From: Asaia bogorensis
GTDB taxonomy: Bacteria; Pseudomonadota; Alphaproteobacteria; Acetobacterales; Acetobacteraceae
Length of the DNA: 38,641 nucleotides
NCBI GenBank assembly: GCA_945897825.1
Contig: CAMDGX010000043.1
Span: forward strand, 1 to 38,641
Direction: 5' to 3'
In this document: positions 1 to 7,881 of the stretch, one piece after another
Layout: each line of letters opens with the position of its first letter
Position numbering within the stretch: position 1 is the first letter of the stretch
Notes under the pieces: model-generated
The model's database searches: none
What the model was told of the DNA's origin: nothing
What the model saw: only the letters and a program-made list of their open reading frames with translations
Program-made: the position numbers and the translations under genes

Positions 1-390
1 GTGCGCGAGCTGGAGAACCTCATGCACCGCCTCGCCGCCCTCTGCCCGGACGAGGTGGTTGGCTCGACGGCGGTGCGCGGCGAACTGCGGGAGATCGACT
101 ATGGCGCGGCGCCGGAACATCCCGGCGAGACCGACCTGGTGCAGGAGCCGCTGGCCCGCGCGGTCGAGCGGCACATCCGCCAGTTCCTCGCCGCCCACGG
201 CGACGCGATCGGGCTGTCGGACATCTATGACCGTGTGCTGGCCGAGGTGGAGCGGCCGCTGATCCGCATGACGCTGGCGGCGACGCGCGGCAACCAGATC
301 AAGGCCGCCGCCATGCTGGGGCTGAACCGCAACACGCTGCGCAAGAAGATCCGCGACCTCGACATCCCGGTCATCCGCGGCGTCGCCTGA
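1..390 (+). CDS. ntrC: Nitrogen regulation response regulator NtrC, C-terminal part (cut by window start)
   Basis: The first 129 residues read openly from the window edge, starting inside the conserved NVRELENL segment that ends the AAA+ domain of sigma-54 activators (VRELENLMHRL is visible). The last ~50 residues form a Fis-type helix-turn-helix: RMTLAATRGNQIKAAAMLG followed by LNRNTLRKKIRDL, the DNA-recognition unit of NtrC. The receiver domain and most of the AAA+ domain lie outside the window, so its GAFTGA loop cannot be judged. NtrC, phosphorylated by NtrB, activates nitrogen-scavenging genes. It ends 8 bases before ntrY, the usual alphaproteobacterial ntrBC-ntrYX order. The initial GTG is an internal valine codon, not a start. 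Confidence 0.93.
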   Translation: MRELENLMHRLAALCPDEVVGSTAVRGELREIDYGAAPEHPGETDLVQEPLARAVERHIRQFLAAHGDAIGLSDIYDRVLAEVERPLIRMTLAATRGNQIKAAAMLGLNRNTLRKKIRDLDIPVIRGVA

Positions 391-398
391 GGCGCGCG

Positions 399-2684
399 AT
401 GGACGCCACCCCGACCCTGCACCCCGTACCGGACCCGGTCGCGGCAGCCCCGCCCCGCCGGGCGGCCAGCCTGCGCGCGCGCCTGGCCCGGCTGGGCGAG
501 GTGCTGGTCGGGCGCGTGGCCACCCTGGTGCTGGCGGCGGTGGCGCTGGCCCTCGGCGTTGCCACCTTCGCCGTGCTGGCCCGGCCGGTGCAGGGGCCGA
601 ACCAGGTTTTCGCGCTGATCCTGGCGAACCTTGTCGTGGTGCTGCTGTTGGTGGCGCTGCTGGCGGCGCGTATCACACGGGTGTGGATGGAGCGCCGGCG
701 GGCGGCGGCCGGGGCGCGGCTGCATGTGCGGCTGGTGCTGCTGTTCAGCGTGGTGGCGGTGACGCCGGCGATCGTGGTGGCGGTGTTTTCCACCCTGTTC
801 TTCAACCTGGGTATCCAGGCCTGGTTCGCCGAGCCGGTCCGCACCGCGCTGCAGCAGAGCCTGTCGGTGGCGCGGGGCTATGCCGAGGAGCACCGCAACA
901 ATATCCGCGCCGATGCGCTCGGCATGTCCGCCGACCTGGTGCGCGGCGGGCTGCGGCTGATGTCGACCGACCCGAACGGGTTCCTGAACTTCCTGGCCAC
1001 CCAGACCGGGCTGCGCGGGCTGACCGAATCGGCGATCTACGAGCCCGTAACCGGCCAGGTGATCGCCTCGGCCGGCAGCATGACCGGGTTCGACAGCGTG
1101 ATCCCGCCGGAATGGGCGACCGAGATGGCCCGCTCCGGCGATGTCGCCGTGCTGGCCAGCGAGGACCAGACCAAGGTGCGCGGCGTGGTGCTGATGGAGA
1201 CCACGCCGCAGCTGATGCTGGTGATCGGCCGGCTGGTCGATCCGGCTATTCTCGACCACATCGTCAAGACCGAGCGCGCCGTGGAGGTGTACGACCGGCT
1301 GGACCAGAACCGGACCGGGCTGCAGGTCACCTTCGCCGTGGTGTTTGCGCTGGTGGCGCTGGCGGTGCTGGCGGCGGCAGTTTTGCTCGGCCTGGTGCTG
1401 GCCAACCAGATCGCCCGCCCGGTCGGCAGCCTGATCACCGCGGCCGAGCGGGTGCGGGCCGGGGACCTGACGGTGCGGGTCACGGAGGTGGATACCGGCG
1501 ACGACATCGCCGGGCTGTCGCGCGCCTTCAACCGCATGACGGGCCAGCTTTCGGCCCAGCGCGGCGAGCTGATGGACGCCTACAGCCAGATCGACGAGCG
1601 CAGGCGCTTCACCGAGACGGTGCTGTCGGGCGTTTCGGCCGGGGTGATCGGGCTGGACCCCGAGGGGCGGATCGAACTGCCCAACCGCGCGGCGGCCGCC
1701 TTGCTCGGCCGCGACCTGCTGCGCGAGATGGGGCGCAAGCTGGCCGAGGTGGTGCCGGAATTCGCCCCGCTGCTGGACGCCGCCTTCGCGGCGCCGACGC
1801 AGGTGCATACGGCGGAGGTTCACCTGGGGGCTTCCGGCCAGCGCCGCACGCTGTTGCTGCGCATCGGCGCCGACCGCACTGCGCTGCCGCCGGACGCCGA
1901 GGGGCATGACCAGCCGGACCGGATCGCCAATTTCGTGGTGACGTTCGACGACATCACCGAGCTGCAATCGGCGCAGCGCAAGGCGGCCTGGGCGGATGTG
2001 GCGCGACGGATCGCGCATGAGATCAAGAACCCGCTGACGCCGATCCAGCTTTCCGCCGAGCGGCTGAAGCGGCGCTTCGCGCGGGAGATCACCTCGGACC
2101 CCGACACCTTCATCCAGTGCGCCGACACCATCGTGCGCCATGTCGGCGATATCGGGCGGATGGTGGACGAGTTCTCCCGCTTCGCGCGCATGCCGCAGCC
2201 GGTGATCAAGCCGGAGGACATCAGCCGGGTCGTGCGCGAGTCGCTGATCCTGCAACGCCAGGCGCGGCCCGACGTGGTGTTCACGACGGACATTCCGGAC
2301 CAGGGCCCGATCGCCCCCTGCGACCGGCGGCTGCTGGGGCAGGCGGTGACCAACCTGTTGCAGAACGCCGCGGATTCGTTGGCCATGCGCCCCGAGGGGG
2401 CGGCGGGGGGGCATATCGCCGTCGGGGTCGCGCTGCATGGCGACGAGGTTGTCATCGTGGTGGCCGATGACGGAATCGGTCTGCCGGGGCAGGATCGGGA
2501 CCGGCTCACCGAGCCTTACGTCACCCACAAGCCGAAGGGCACCGGACTTGGCCTGGCCATCGTCAAGAAGATCATGGAGGACCATGGCGGACGGATCACG
2601 CTGGACGACCGCGTGGCGGAGCCGGACTGGCCGGGAACCGGGGCAGTGGTGTGCCTGTTCCTGCCGCTGCGGCCGCAGGGCTGA
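399..2684 (+). CDS. ntrY: Sensor histidine kinase NtrY
   Basis: This 761-residue membrane kinase pairs with NtrX in control of nitrogen metabolism, redox state and envelope functions in alphaproteobacteria. Hydrophobic segments near residues 40-62, 70-92 and 108-131 and a fourth near 306-334 flank a periplasmic sensor part. A HAMP linker follows (from about 335), then a PAS-like segment (about 405-510), a HisKA domain with HEIKNPLTPIQLSAERL carrying phospho-acceptor His540, and an HATPase domain with N box (LTNLLQNAADSL), G1 (VADDGIGLPG) and G2 (GTGLGLAIVKKI). Length and order fit the NtrY family. The ATG follows the ntrC stop by 8 bases. ntrX begins 20 bases after its stop, so all three are probably co-transcribed. 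Confidence 0.95.
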   Translation: MDATPTLHPVPDPVAAAPPRRAASLRARLARLGEVLVGRVATLVLAAVALALGVATFAVLARPVQGPNQVFALILANLVVVLLLVALLAARITRVWMERRRAAAGARLHVRLVLLFSVVAVTPAIVVAVFSTLFFNLGIQAWFAEPVRTALQQSLSVARGYAEEHRNNIRADALGMSADLVRGGLRLMSTDPNGFLNFLATQTGLRGLTESAIYEPVTGQVIASAGSMTGFDSVIPPEWATEMARSGDVAVLASEDQTKVRGVVLMETTPQLMLVIGRLVDPAILDHIVKTERAVEVYDRLDQNRTGLQVTFAVVFALVALAVLAAAVLLGLVLANQIARPVGSLITAAERVRAGDLTVRVTEVDTGDDIAGLSRAFNRMTGQLSAQRGELMDAYSQIDERRRFTETVLSGVSAGVIGLDPEGRIELPNRAAAALLGRDLLREMGRKLAEVVPEFAPLLDAAFAAPTQVHTAEVHLGASGQRRTLLLRIGADRTALPPDAEGHDQPDRIANFVVTFDDITELQSAQRKAAWADVARRIAHEIKNPLTPIQLSAERLKRRFAREITSDPDTFIQCADTIVRHVGDIGRMVDEFSRFARMPQPVIKPEDISRVVRESLILQRQARPDVVFTTDIPDQGPIAPCDRRLLGQAVTNLLQNAADSLAMRPEGAAGGHIAVGVALHGDEVVIVVADDGIGLPGQDRDRLTEPYVTHKPKGTGLGLAIVKKIMEDHGGRITLDDRVAEPDWPGTGAVVCLFLPLRPQG

Positions 2685-2704
2685 GGCGGCCGTGGGAGTG
2701 CTCG

Positions 2705-4099
2705 ATGGCGCATGACATCCTGATTGTCGACGACGAGCCGGATATCCGGCTGCTGGTCGAGGGGTTGCTGCGCGACGAGGGCTATGACACGCGCCAGGCC
2801 GGCGACTCCGACAGCGCGATCGCCGCGTTCCGGGCGCGGCGGCCGTCGCTGGTGATCCTGGATGTGTGGCTGCAGGGCTCGAAGCTCGACGGGCTGGGGA
2901 TCCTGGAGGTTTTGCAGACCGAGGAGCCGCAGGTGCCGGTGGTGATGATGTCGGGCCACGGGACGATCGAGACGGCGGTGGCGGCAATCCAGCATGGGGC
3001 GTACGACTTCATCGAGAAGCCGTTCCAGACCGACCGGCTGCTGCTGATCTGCCGCCGGGCGATCGAGGCGGCGCGGCTGGCGCGGGAGAATGCCGAGCTG
3101 CGTCTGCGGGCGGGGGCGGAGAGCGAGCTGACCGGGGAGAGTGCGTCGATCGCGGCCATTCGCGGGGCGGTGGAGAAGGTGGCGCCGACGGGGTCGCGGG
3201 TGCTGATCACCGGGCCGGCGGGGTCGGGCAAGGAGGTGGTGGCGCGGATGGTGCATGCCCGGTCGCGGCGGGCGGACGGGCCGTTCATCGCGCTGAACTG
3301 CGCCACGCTGGCGCCGGCGCGCTTCGAGGAGGAGCTGTTCGGGGTGGAGGGCGGCGCCGACCCGATGGCGCAGCCGCGGCGGGCGGGAGTGCTGGAGCGG
3401 GCGCATGGCGGGACGCTGCTGCTCGACGAGGTGAGCGACATGCCGCTGGAGACGCAGGGCAAGATCGTGCGGGCGTTGCAGGACCAGTCCTTCGAACGGC
3501 TGGGCGGGTCGGCGCGGGTGAAGGTGGATGTGCGGGTGCTGGCCATCACCAACAAGGACCTCCAGGCGGAGATCGTCGCGGGGCGGTTCCGCGAGGATCT
3601 GTTCTACCGGCTGGCGGTGGTGCCGCTGCGGATGCCGGCGCTGCGGGAGCGGCGCGAGGATGTGCCGGTGCTGGCGCGCTATTTCCTGGCGCGGTCGGCC
3701 GAGAATTCCGGGATGGCGGCGCGGGAGCTTTCGACCGATGCGCTGACGGCGCTGCAAGCCTATGACTGGCCGGGCAACGTGCGCCAGCTGCGCAACCTGA
3801 TGGACTGGCTCGTGATCATGGCGCCAGGCGGGCCGGGGGAGGCGATCCGCGCCGAGATGCTGCCGCCGGAGATCGGCGGGGCGGCGCCGACGCTGTTCAA
3901 CAGCGACCCCTCGGCGGACATCATGGCGCTGCCGCTGCGCGAGGCGCGGGACCTGTTCGAGACGCAATACCTCCAGGCACAGCTATTGCGGTTCGGGGGG
4001 AACATCAGCCGGACGGCGACGTTCGTCGGCATGGAGCGCAGTGCGCTGCATCGCAAGCTGAAGCAGCTTGGCGTGGGCGGGGACGAGCGGACGGCCTAG
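2705..4099 (+). CDS. ntrX: Response regulator NtrX (AAA+ type, without GAFTGA loop)
   Basis: This 464-residue regulator is the partner of NtrY. The receiver domain (about 1-120) starts DILIVDDEPDIR with phospho-acceptor Asp53 in LVILDVWLQG. The AAA+ domain has Walker A GPAGSGKE (170-177), Walker B GGTLLLDEVSDMP and arginine-finger region FREDLFYRL. A Fis-type helix-turn-helix closes the protein (GGNISRTATFVGMERSALHRKLKQL). The GAFTGA sigma-54 contact loop is replaced by GVEGGADPMAQPRRAG around residues 214-230, so it probably does not open sigma-54 promoters in the usual way. An in-frame upstream start at 2651 lies inside ntrY; the ATG at 2705, 6 bases after GGGAG, is preferred because the receiver domain begins at once. 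Confidence 0.94.
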   Translation: MAHDILIVDDEPDIRLLVEGLLRDEGYDTRQAGDSDSAIAAFRARRPSLVILDVWLQGSKLDGLGILEVLQTEEPQVPVVMMSGHGTIETAVAAIQHGAYDFIEKPFQTDRLLLICRRAIEAARLARENAELRLRAGAESELTGESASIAAIRGAVEKVAPTGSRVLITGPAGSGKEVVARMVHARSRRADGPFIALNCATLAPARFEEELFGVEGGADPMAQPRRAGVLERAHGGTLLLDEVSDMPLETQGKIVRALQDQSFERLGGSARVKVDVRVLAITNKDLQAEIVAGRFREDLFYRLAVVPLRMPALRERREDVPVLARYFLARSAENSGMAARELSTDALTALQAYDWPGNVRQLRNLMDWLVIMAPGGPGEAIRAEMLPPEIGGAAPTLFNSDPSADIMALPLREARDLFETQYLQAQLLRFGGNISRTATFVGMERSALHRKLKQLGVGGDERTA

Positions 4100-4134
4100 C
4101 TCGGCTGCAGGTTTCCTCAGTCGCATGGAAACAA

Positions 4135-4167
4135 CCGGCGGCGCGGATGTCGGCGTCGGACCGCCGG
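4135..4167 (+). terminator. GC-rich inverted repeat after ntrX
   Basis: CCGGCGG at 4135-4141 is answered by CCGCCGG at 4161-4167, about 35 bases after the ntrX stop. No T-run follows, so it is at best a Rho-assisted terminator or an mRNA 3' stabiliser. The rest of gap 4100-4323 holds no gene I can support; the promoter of the next gene is presumably there but no clear -35/-10 pair stands out. Confidence 0.25.
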
Positions 4168-4323
4168 CTGTCGGCCGCCGCCGCGCGGCGATCGTCATGC
4201 AAGAGTCATCCAATTGACGCCGGAAATGGTGTTGAACTGCCACCCGTGACTGGAGAAGTCGAGTCCATATGGAAGTCGACGAACTTCATGACAGTTGTGT
4301 GACAGAACAGGACCGGGTCCATA

Positions 4324-5811
4324 GTGAAGCAATATTCTTATGTCGATGCGGACGGGTCGTTCGATTACCAGCGGTATCGGATGGCGCAGATCGGGGCCAA
4401 CAAGCAGAAGCTGGGAAGCCAGTGGGTGCGCGAGCCGGTGATCGCCTACCTGGCGCGCTACCTCGCGGCCACGGTGGGGCCGATGTCGTTCGGGCTGTGC
4501 CATGGCACGCGGCGCGGGGCGGAGCAGGCGTGGTTCGCGCGGCACCTGGGATGCCGGGTGCTGGGGACGGAGATCTCGGACACCGCGACGCAGTTCGCGG
4601 ACACCATCCAGTGGGATTTCCACGAGGTGAAGCCGGAATGGCACGGGGCGGTCGACTTCATCTACAGCAATTCATGGGACCATTCGTATGACCCGGTGAA
4701 GCTGTTCGGCGCCTGGATGTCGTGCGTGCGGCCGGGCGGGGCGATGATCCTTGAGCATACGCCGTCGCACACCTATGCCGACGAGATGGACCCGCTGGGG
4801 ATGTCGCTCGACGAATTGGTGGGGATGCTGGACGAGATCGGCGCCGGGCGGTGGGGGGTGGCCGAGGTGCTGGCCGACGGGCCGGTGACCGGGCTGCACG
4901 GGCACGAGGCGCGGGCGGTGCATGTGGTGGTGCGGCACCGCGACGCGGCGGCGCGGCGGCGGCCGTTCCTAGGCATCTGCGCGATCGTGAAGAACGAAGG
5001 CCCCTATATCCATGAATGGCTGGCCTACCATCGCGCGATCGGCGTCGAGCGGTTCACGATCTACCACAACGCGTCGACCGACAACACGCTGGAGGAGATC
5101 CGGCGCTTTCCCTACCCGGTGGACATCATCGACTGGCCGGGCGAGGCGCCGCAGGTTCGGGCCTATCGCGACATGCTGGCGGAGCGGCGGCATTACGCTG
5201 AGTGGTGCGCGTTCATCGATGTGGACGAGTTCCTGACGCCGCGGGCCGAGCGCAGCGTGGCCGACATCCTGCGCGCGCAGCCGCCGGAAGTGGGGACGCT
5301 GTATGTGCACTGGCTGTTCTTCGGGTCGTCCGGCCATGCCGAGCGGCGGCCAGGGCTGGTAACGGAGCGGTTCCAGCACCGGGCACCGGTGGGATTCGGG
5401 CCGAACCGCTACGGCAAGTCGATCGTGCGGATGAGCGGGCGGCCAGAGTTGGAGAGCCCGCATGTGATCGCGGGCGCGCTGCGGGCGGTGAACACGCGCG
5501 GCGAGGACATCAGCCGGGGCGACCGGGGGCGGCAGGAGGCGGCGTGCCACGAGGAGGTGGCGCTGCACCACTACTTCACCAAGTCGGTGGAGGAATGGAC
5601 GCGGCGGCGCGCGCTGGGCCGGCCGGCACTGCCGCTGAACCATCCCGATGCGATCCGTGGCATGGACCAGTTCCGCGCCCATGACCGCAACGAGGAGCTG
5701 GACCGGACCGCGGCCGAGGTGATGGCACGGGCGCAGGCCCAGTTCGCTCCCGCAGTCGGCGGCGCCGCGGTGATGCGCGCGCAGGACGGGATGTATGCGG
5801 CGCAGTACTGA
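4324..5811 (+). CDS. Fused methyltransferase-like / GT92-type glycosyltransferase protein
   Basis: The 495-residue protein joins two enzyme-like halves. Residues about 50-205 look like a class I SAM methyltransferase: a glycine-containing loop (FGLCHGTRRGAEQ), an acidic strand end (LGTEIS), DFIYSNSWDHSYDP in the motif IV position and VRPGGAMILEH. From about residue 212, GICAIVKNEGPYIHEWLAYH, NASTDNT and FIDVDEFL (D299-V-D301, metal/nucleotide-sugar site) match the glycosyltransferase 92 (DUF23)/Glyco_tranf_2_4 type. It may modify a surface glycan or glycolipid; the acceptor is unknown. No signal peptide is seen, so it is probably cytoplasmic. The GTG start at 4324 is chosen because the protein begins directly with a conserved-looking MKQYSYVDADG; its ribosome site is weak. 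It is convergent with the next gene, 8 bases away. Confidence 0.8.
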   Translation: MKQYSYVDADGSFDYQRYRMAQIGANKQKLGSQWVREPVIAYLARYLAATVGPMSFGLCHGTRRGAEQAWFARHLGCRVLGTEISDTATQFADTIQWDFHEVKPEWHGAVDFIYSNSWDHSYDPVKLFGAWMSCVRPGGAMILEHTPSHTYADEMDPLGMSLDELVGMLDEIGAGRWGVAEVLADGPVTGLHGHEARAVHVVVRHRDAAARRRPFLGICAIVKNEGPYIHEWLAYHRAIGVERFTIYHNASTDNTLEEIRRFPYPVDIIDWPGEAPQVRAYRDMLAERRHYAEWCAFIDVDEFLTPRAERSVADILRAQPPEVGTLYVHWLFFGSSGHAERRPGLVTERFQHRAPVGFGPNRYGKSIVRMSGRPELESPHVIAGALRAVNTRGEDISRGDRGRQEAACHEEVALHHYFTKSVEEWTRRRALGRPALPLNHPDAIRGMDQFRAHDRNEELDRTAAEVMARAQAQFAPAVGGAAVMRAQDGMYAAQY

Positions 5812-5819
5812 GCGGTGGA

Positions 5820-6350
5820 TCAGTCGATGCGCTTGAGGGTGGATTTGAAGCGCTGCCAGTTGGCGACGTAGCCGGCGGCGCCGCGGACCATGCGGGCCTG
5901 GTTTTCCGGGCCGATCTGGCGGGCGGCCTTGGCGGGGCTGCCGAGGATCATCCAGCCGGGCTCGAAGGCCTTGCCCTCGGTGACCAGGGCGTTGGCGCCG
6001 ACCAGGCAGCCGTCGCCGATGGTGGCGCCGTTCAGGATGGTGCTGCCCATGCCGATCAGCACGCCGTTGCCGATGGTGCAGCCGTGCAGGATGACCTTGT
6101 GGCCGATGGTGCAGTCGGTGCCGATGGTCAGCGGGGAGCCGCTGTCGGAGTGGAGCACCGAGTTGTCCTGGATGTTGCTGCGGGCGCCGATGCGGATCGG
6201 GTCGTTGTCGCCGCGGATGACGGCGCCGAACCAGATGGCGGCATCTTCCTCGATGATGACGTTGCCGATGACGTGGGCGTCCGGCGCGATCCAGAAGCGG
6301 CCCGAGGCGGGGATCTGGGGGCGGATGCCGTCGAGTTCGTAGAGGGGCAT
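5820..6350 (-). CDS. Gamma-class carbonic anhydrase family protein (left-handed beta-helix)
   Basis: A 176-residue hexapeptide-repeat protein of the YrdA/PaaY gamma-carbonic anhydrase family. Imperfect [LIV]-G-x-x repeats fill residues 20-140 (VIGNVIIEEDAAIWFGAVIRGDNDPIRIG, split over several turns). Three histidines sit where the family binds zinc: the His of VLHSD and those of IGHKVILHG. It may hydrate CO2 or have a related activity; many family members are uncharacterised. The ATG at 6350 (MPLYELDG) follows GAGG by 6 bases. A longer in-frame start at 6401 would run into the hairpin element upstream and is rejected. It lies downstream of the M20 peptidase but is separated from it by strong hairpins, so is probably transcribed apart. 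Confidence 0.9.
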   Translation of the reverse strand: MPLYELDGIRPQIPASGRFWIAPDAHVIGNVIIEEDAAIWFGAVIRGDNDPIRIGARSNIQDNSVLHSDSGSPLTIGTDCTIGHKVILHGCTIGNGVLIGMGSTILNGATIGDGCLVGANALVTEGKAFEPGWMILGSPAKAARQIGPENQARMVRGAAGYVANWQRFKSTLKRID

Positions 6351-6372
6351 GGTGGGTTCCTCAAGAAAGAGT

Positions 6373-6490
6373 CTTCTTTTTTCCGAAGAAAAAAGAAGCA
6401 AAAAAGACTTTCATCCATTTGCGCCGCGTTCGACTGTTTGGCCGGCGCAAATGGATGAAAGTTTTTTGGTTCTTTTTTTCAAAAAAGAAC
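6373..6490. repeat. Nested inverted-repeat element (poly-T/A hairpins around a long palindrome)
   Basis: Three inverted repeats lie in one 118-base block. The central arms, 18 bases each and perfect, are 6408-6425 (CTTTCATCCATTTGCGCC) and 6444-6461, with an 18-base loop; pairing extends outward through A-runs and T-runs with one G-T step to about 25 pairs. Each arm is followed outward by its own hairpin: 6373-6382/6389-6398 (CTTCTTTTTT with AAAAAAGAAG) and 6469-6478/6481-6490 (GTTCTTTTTT with AAAAAAGAAC). The two halves resemble each other in reverse, so the block looks like an inverted duplication of one unit. It separates two - strand genes and may end M20 peptidase transcription. Confidence 0.85.
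6469..6490 (-). terminator. Hairpin terminator after the M20 peptidase
   Basis: A perfect 10-pair hairpin with a two-base loop begins 8 bases past the peptidase stop. It reads GTTCTTTTTT on one arm and is followed in the - direction by an A-run then the large palindrome. It belongs to the nested repeat block, and a similar hairpin lies at 12629-12652. Confidence 0.5.
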
Positions 6491-6498
6491 GCGCTTGC

Positions 6499-7881
6499 TT
6501 ACTTGCTCATCTTGCCGAGCAGCCGGACATGGCTGCGCAGGCCCTTGCGGAAGCAGGTGACCTCGAATTTCTCGTTGGGGGAGTGGACCTGGTCGTCGTC
6601 GAGGCCGAAGCCCATCAGGATGCAGTCCATGCCCAGCTCGGTCATGATGGTCTCGACCACGGGGATGGAGCCGCCGACGCCGGCCAGCACGGCGGTCTTG
6701 CCGTATTCCTCGGTGAGCGCGGTCTGGGCGGCCTTCATGAAGGGGGAGTCGAGCGCCATCTCGAGGCCGGAGGAGAGGCCGAAGGTGGAGAATTCGAGGG
6801 TGGCGTCGGGCGGTACGTTTGCCGCCATGAAGGCCTTGAAGCCGGCTTCGACGGCGGCGGGGTCCTGGCCCGGGACGAGGCGGAAGGAGACCTTGGCGGT
6901 GGCTTCGGAGGCGATGACGGTTTTCGTGCCGGGGCCGGTGTAGCCGCCCCAGATGCCGCAGATATCGCAGGTGGGGCGGGCCCAGAGGCGTTCGAGGGCG
7001 CTGCGGCCTTGCTCGCCGTAGGGCGTGGTGAGGCCGATGTCTGACAGGTATTTCTCTTCGGAGAAGCCCAGGGCGGCCCATTGGTTGGCCTTGCTGGAGG
7101 AGATGTCCTTCACGCCGTCGTAGAAGCCGGGGACCTGGATGCGGCCCTGGGGGTCCTTCAGCTGGCCGAGGGCGGTGACGAGGGCGTTGATGGGGTTGAG
7201 CGCGCTGCCGCCGTACATGCCGGAGTGGAGGTCGCGGCTCGGTCCCTTGAGGGTGACTTCCATGTAGGCCATGCCGCGCAGCGAGGTGCCGATGGAGGGG
7301 GTGTCGATGTCCCACATGCCCGTGTCGGACACGATGCAGATATCGGCCTTCAGCTCTGATTTCGCGGCTTTCACGAAGGGCTTGAAGTTGACGCTGCCGG
7401 TTTCCTCCTCGCCCTCGATGAGGACGGTGACGGGGCAGGGGAGGGAGCCGGTTGCGTCGTGCCAGGCGCGGAAGGCGCCGAGCCACATGCTGACCTGGCC
7501 TTTGTCGTCGACGGCGCCGCGGGCGTAGATGCGGTCGCCGTGGGGGCCGGGGACGCGGGTGGGTTCGAAGGGGGGGGAGTTCCAGAGCTCGAGCGGGTCG
7601 GCGGGCTGGACGTCGTAGTGGCCGTAGTAGAGCAGGTGGGGGCCCTTACCTGGGCCAGGGTGATGCATGACGATGGCGGGGTGGCCGCCGGTTTCGCGCA
7701 GGCCGCCGGTGAAGCCCATGGCGACGAGCTGGTCGACGACGTGCTGGGCGGCGCGGCGGCAATCCTCGGTGTGCTTGGGGTCGGCGCCGATGCTGGGGAT
7801 GCGCAGCCAGTCGATCCAGAGCTGCTCGGCCTGCGGCATGAGGGCGTCGGCTTGGGCCAGAACGGTTTCGGTGGCGGTCAT
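6499..7881 (-). CDS. M20 family metallopeptidase (ArgE/DapE/dipeptidase-like)
   Basis: A 460-residue zinc exopeptidase of the M20 family. Metal and catalytic motifs are visible: YYGHYDVQP, RGAVDDKGQ, LIEGEEETGS (catalytic Glu and zinc Glu), a later SDTGMWD and the C-terminal zinc His in QVHSPNEKFEV. A dimerisation lid lies between (HSGMYGGSALNPINALV). Proteins of this length and pattern are usually called dipeptidases or acetylornithine deacetylase/succinyl-diaminopimelate desuccinylase-like; the substrate cannot be fixed here. The ATG at 7881 overlaps the aldolase stop in an ATGA junction, implying translational coupling in an operon with the amidase and aldolase. It is probably cytoplasmic; no signal peptide is seen. 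Confidence 0.92.
   Translation of the reverse strand: MTATETVLAQADALMPQAEQLWIDWLRIPSIGADPKHTEDCRRAAQHVVDQLVAMGFTGGLRETGGHPAIVMHHPGPGKGPHLLYYGHYDVQPADPLELWNSPPFEPTRVPGPHGDRIYARGAVDDKGQVSMWLGAFRAWHDATGSLPCPVTVLIEGEEETGSVNFKPFVKAAKSELKADICIVSDTGMWDIDTPSIGTSLRGMAYMEVTLKGPSRDLHSGMYGGSALNPINALVTALGQLKDPQGRIQVPGFYDGVKDISSSKANQWAALGFSEEKYLSDIGLTTPYGEQGRSALERLWARPTCDICGIWGGYTGPGTKTVIASEATAKVSFRLVPGQDPAAVEAGFKAFMAANVPPDATLEFSTFGLSSGLEMALDSPFMKAAQTALTEEYGKTAVLAGVGGSIPVVETIMTELGMDCILMGFGLDDDQVHSPNEKFEVTCFRKGLRSHVRLLGKMSK

Noticed and set aside
225-2987. A 920-codon open frame on the - strand opposite ntrY
   Set aside because: Its translation is low-complexity, rich in Arg, Pro, His and Gln; the opposite frame encodes an intact histidine kinase. 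It is a shadow of high GC content.
4195-4323. Small genes or a sigma-54 promoter in the gap after ntrX
   Set aside because: Frames here are short and lack ribosome sites, and no TGGCAC-N5-TTGC element was found.
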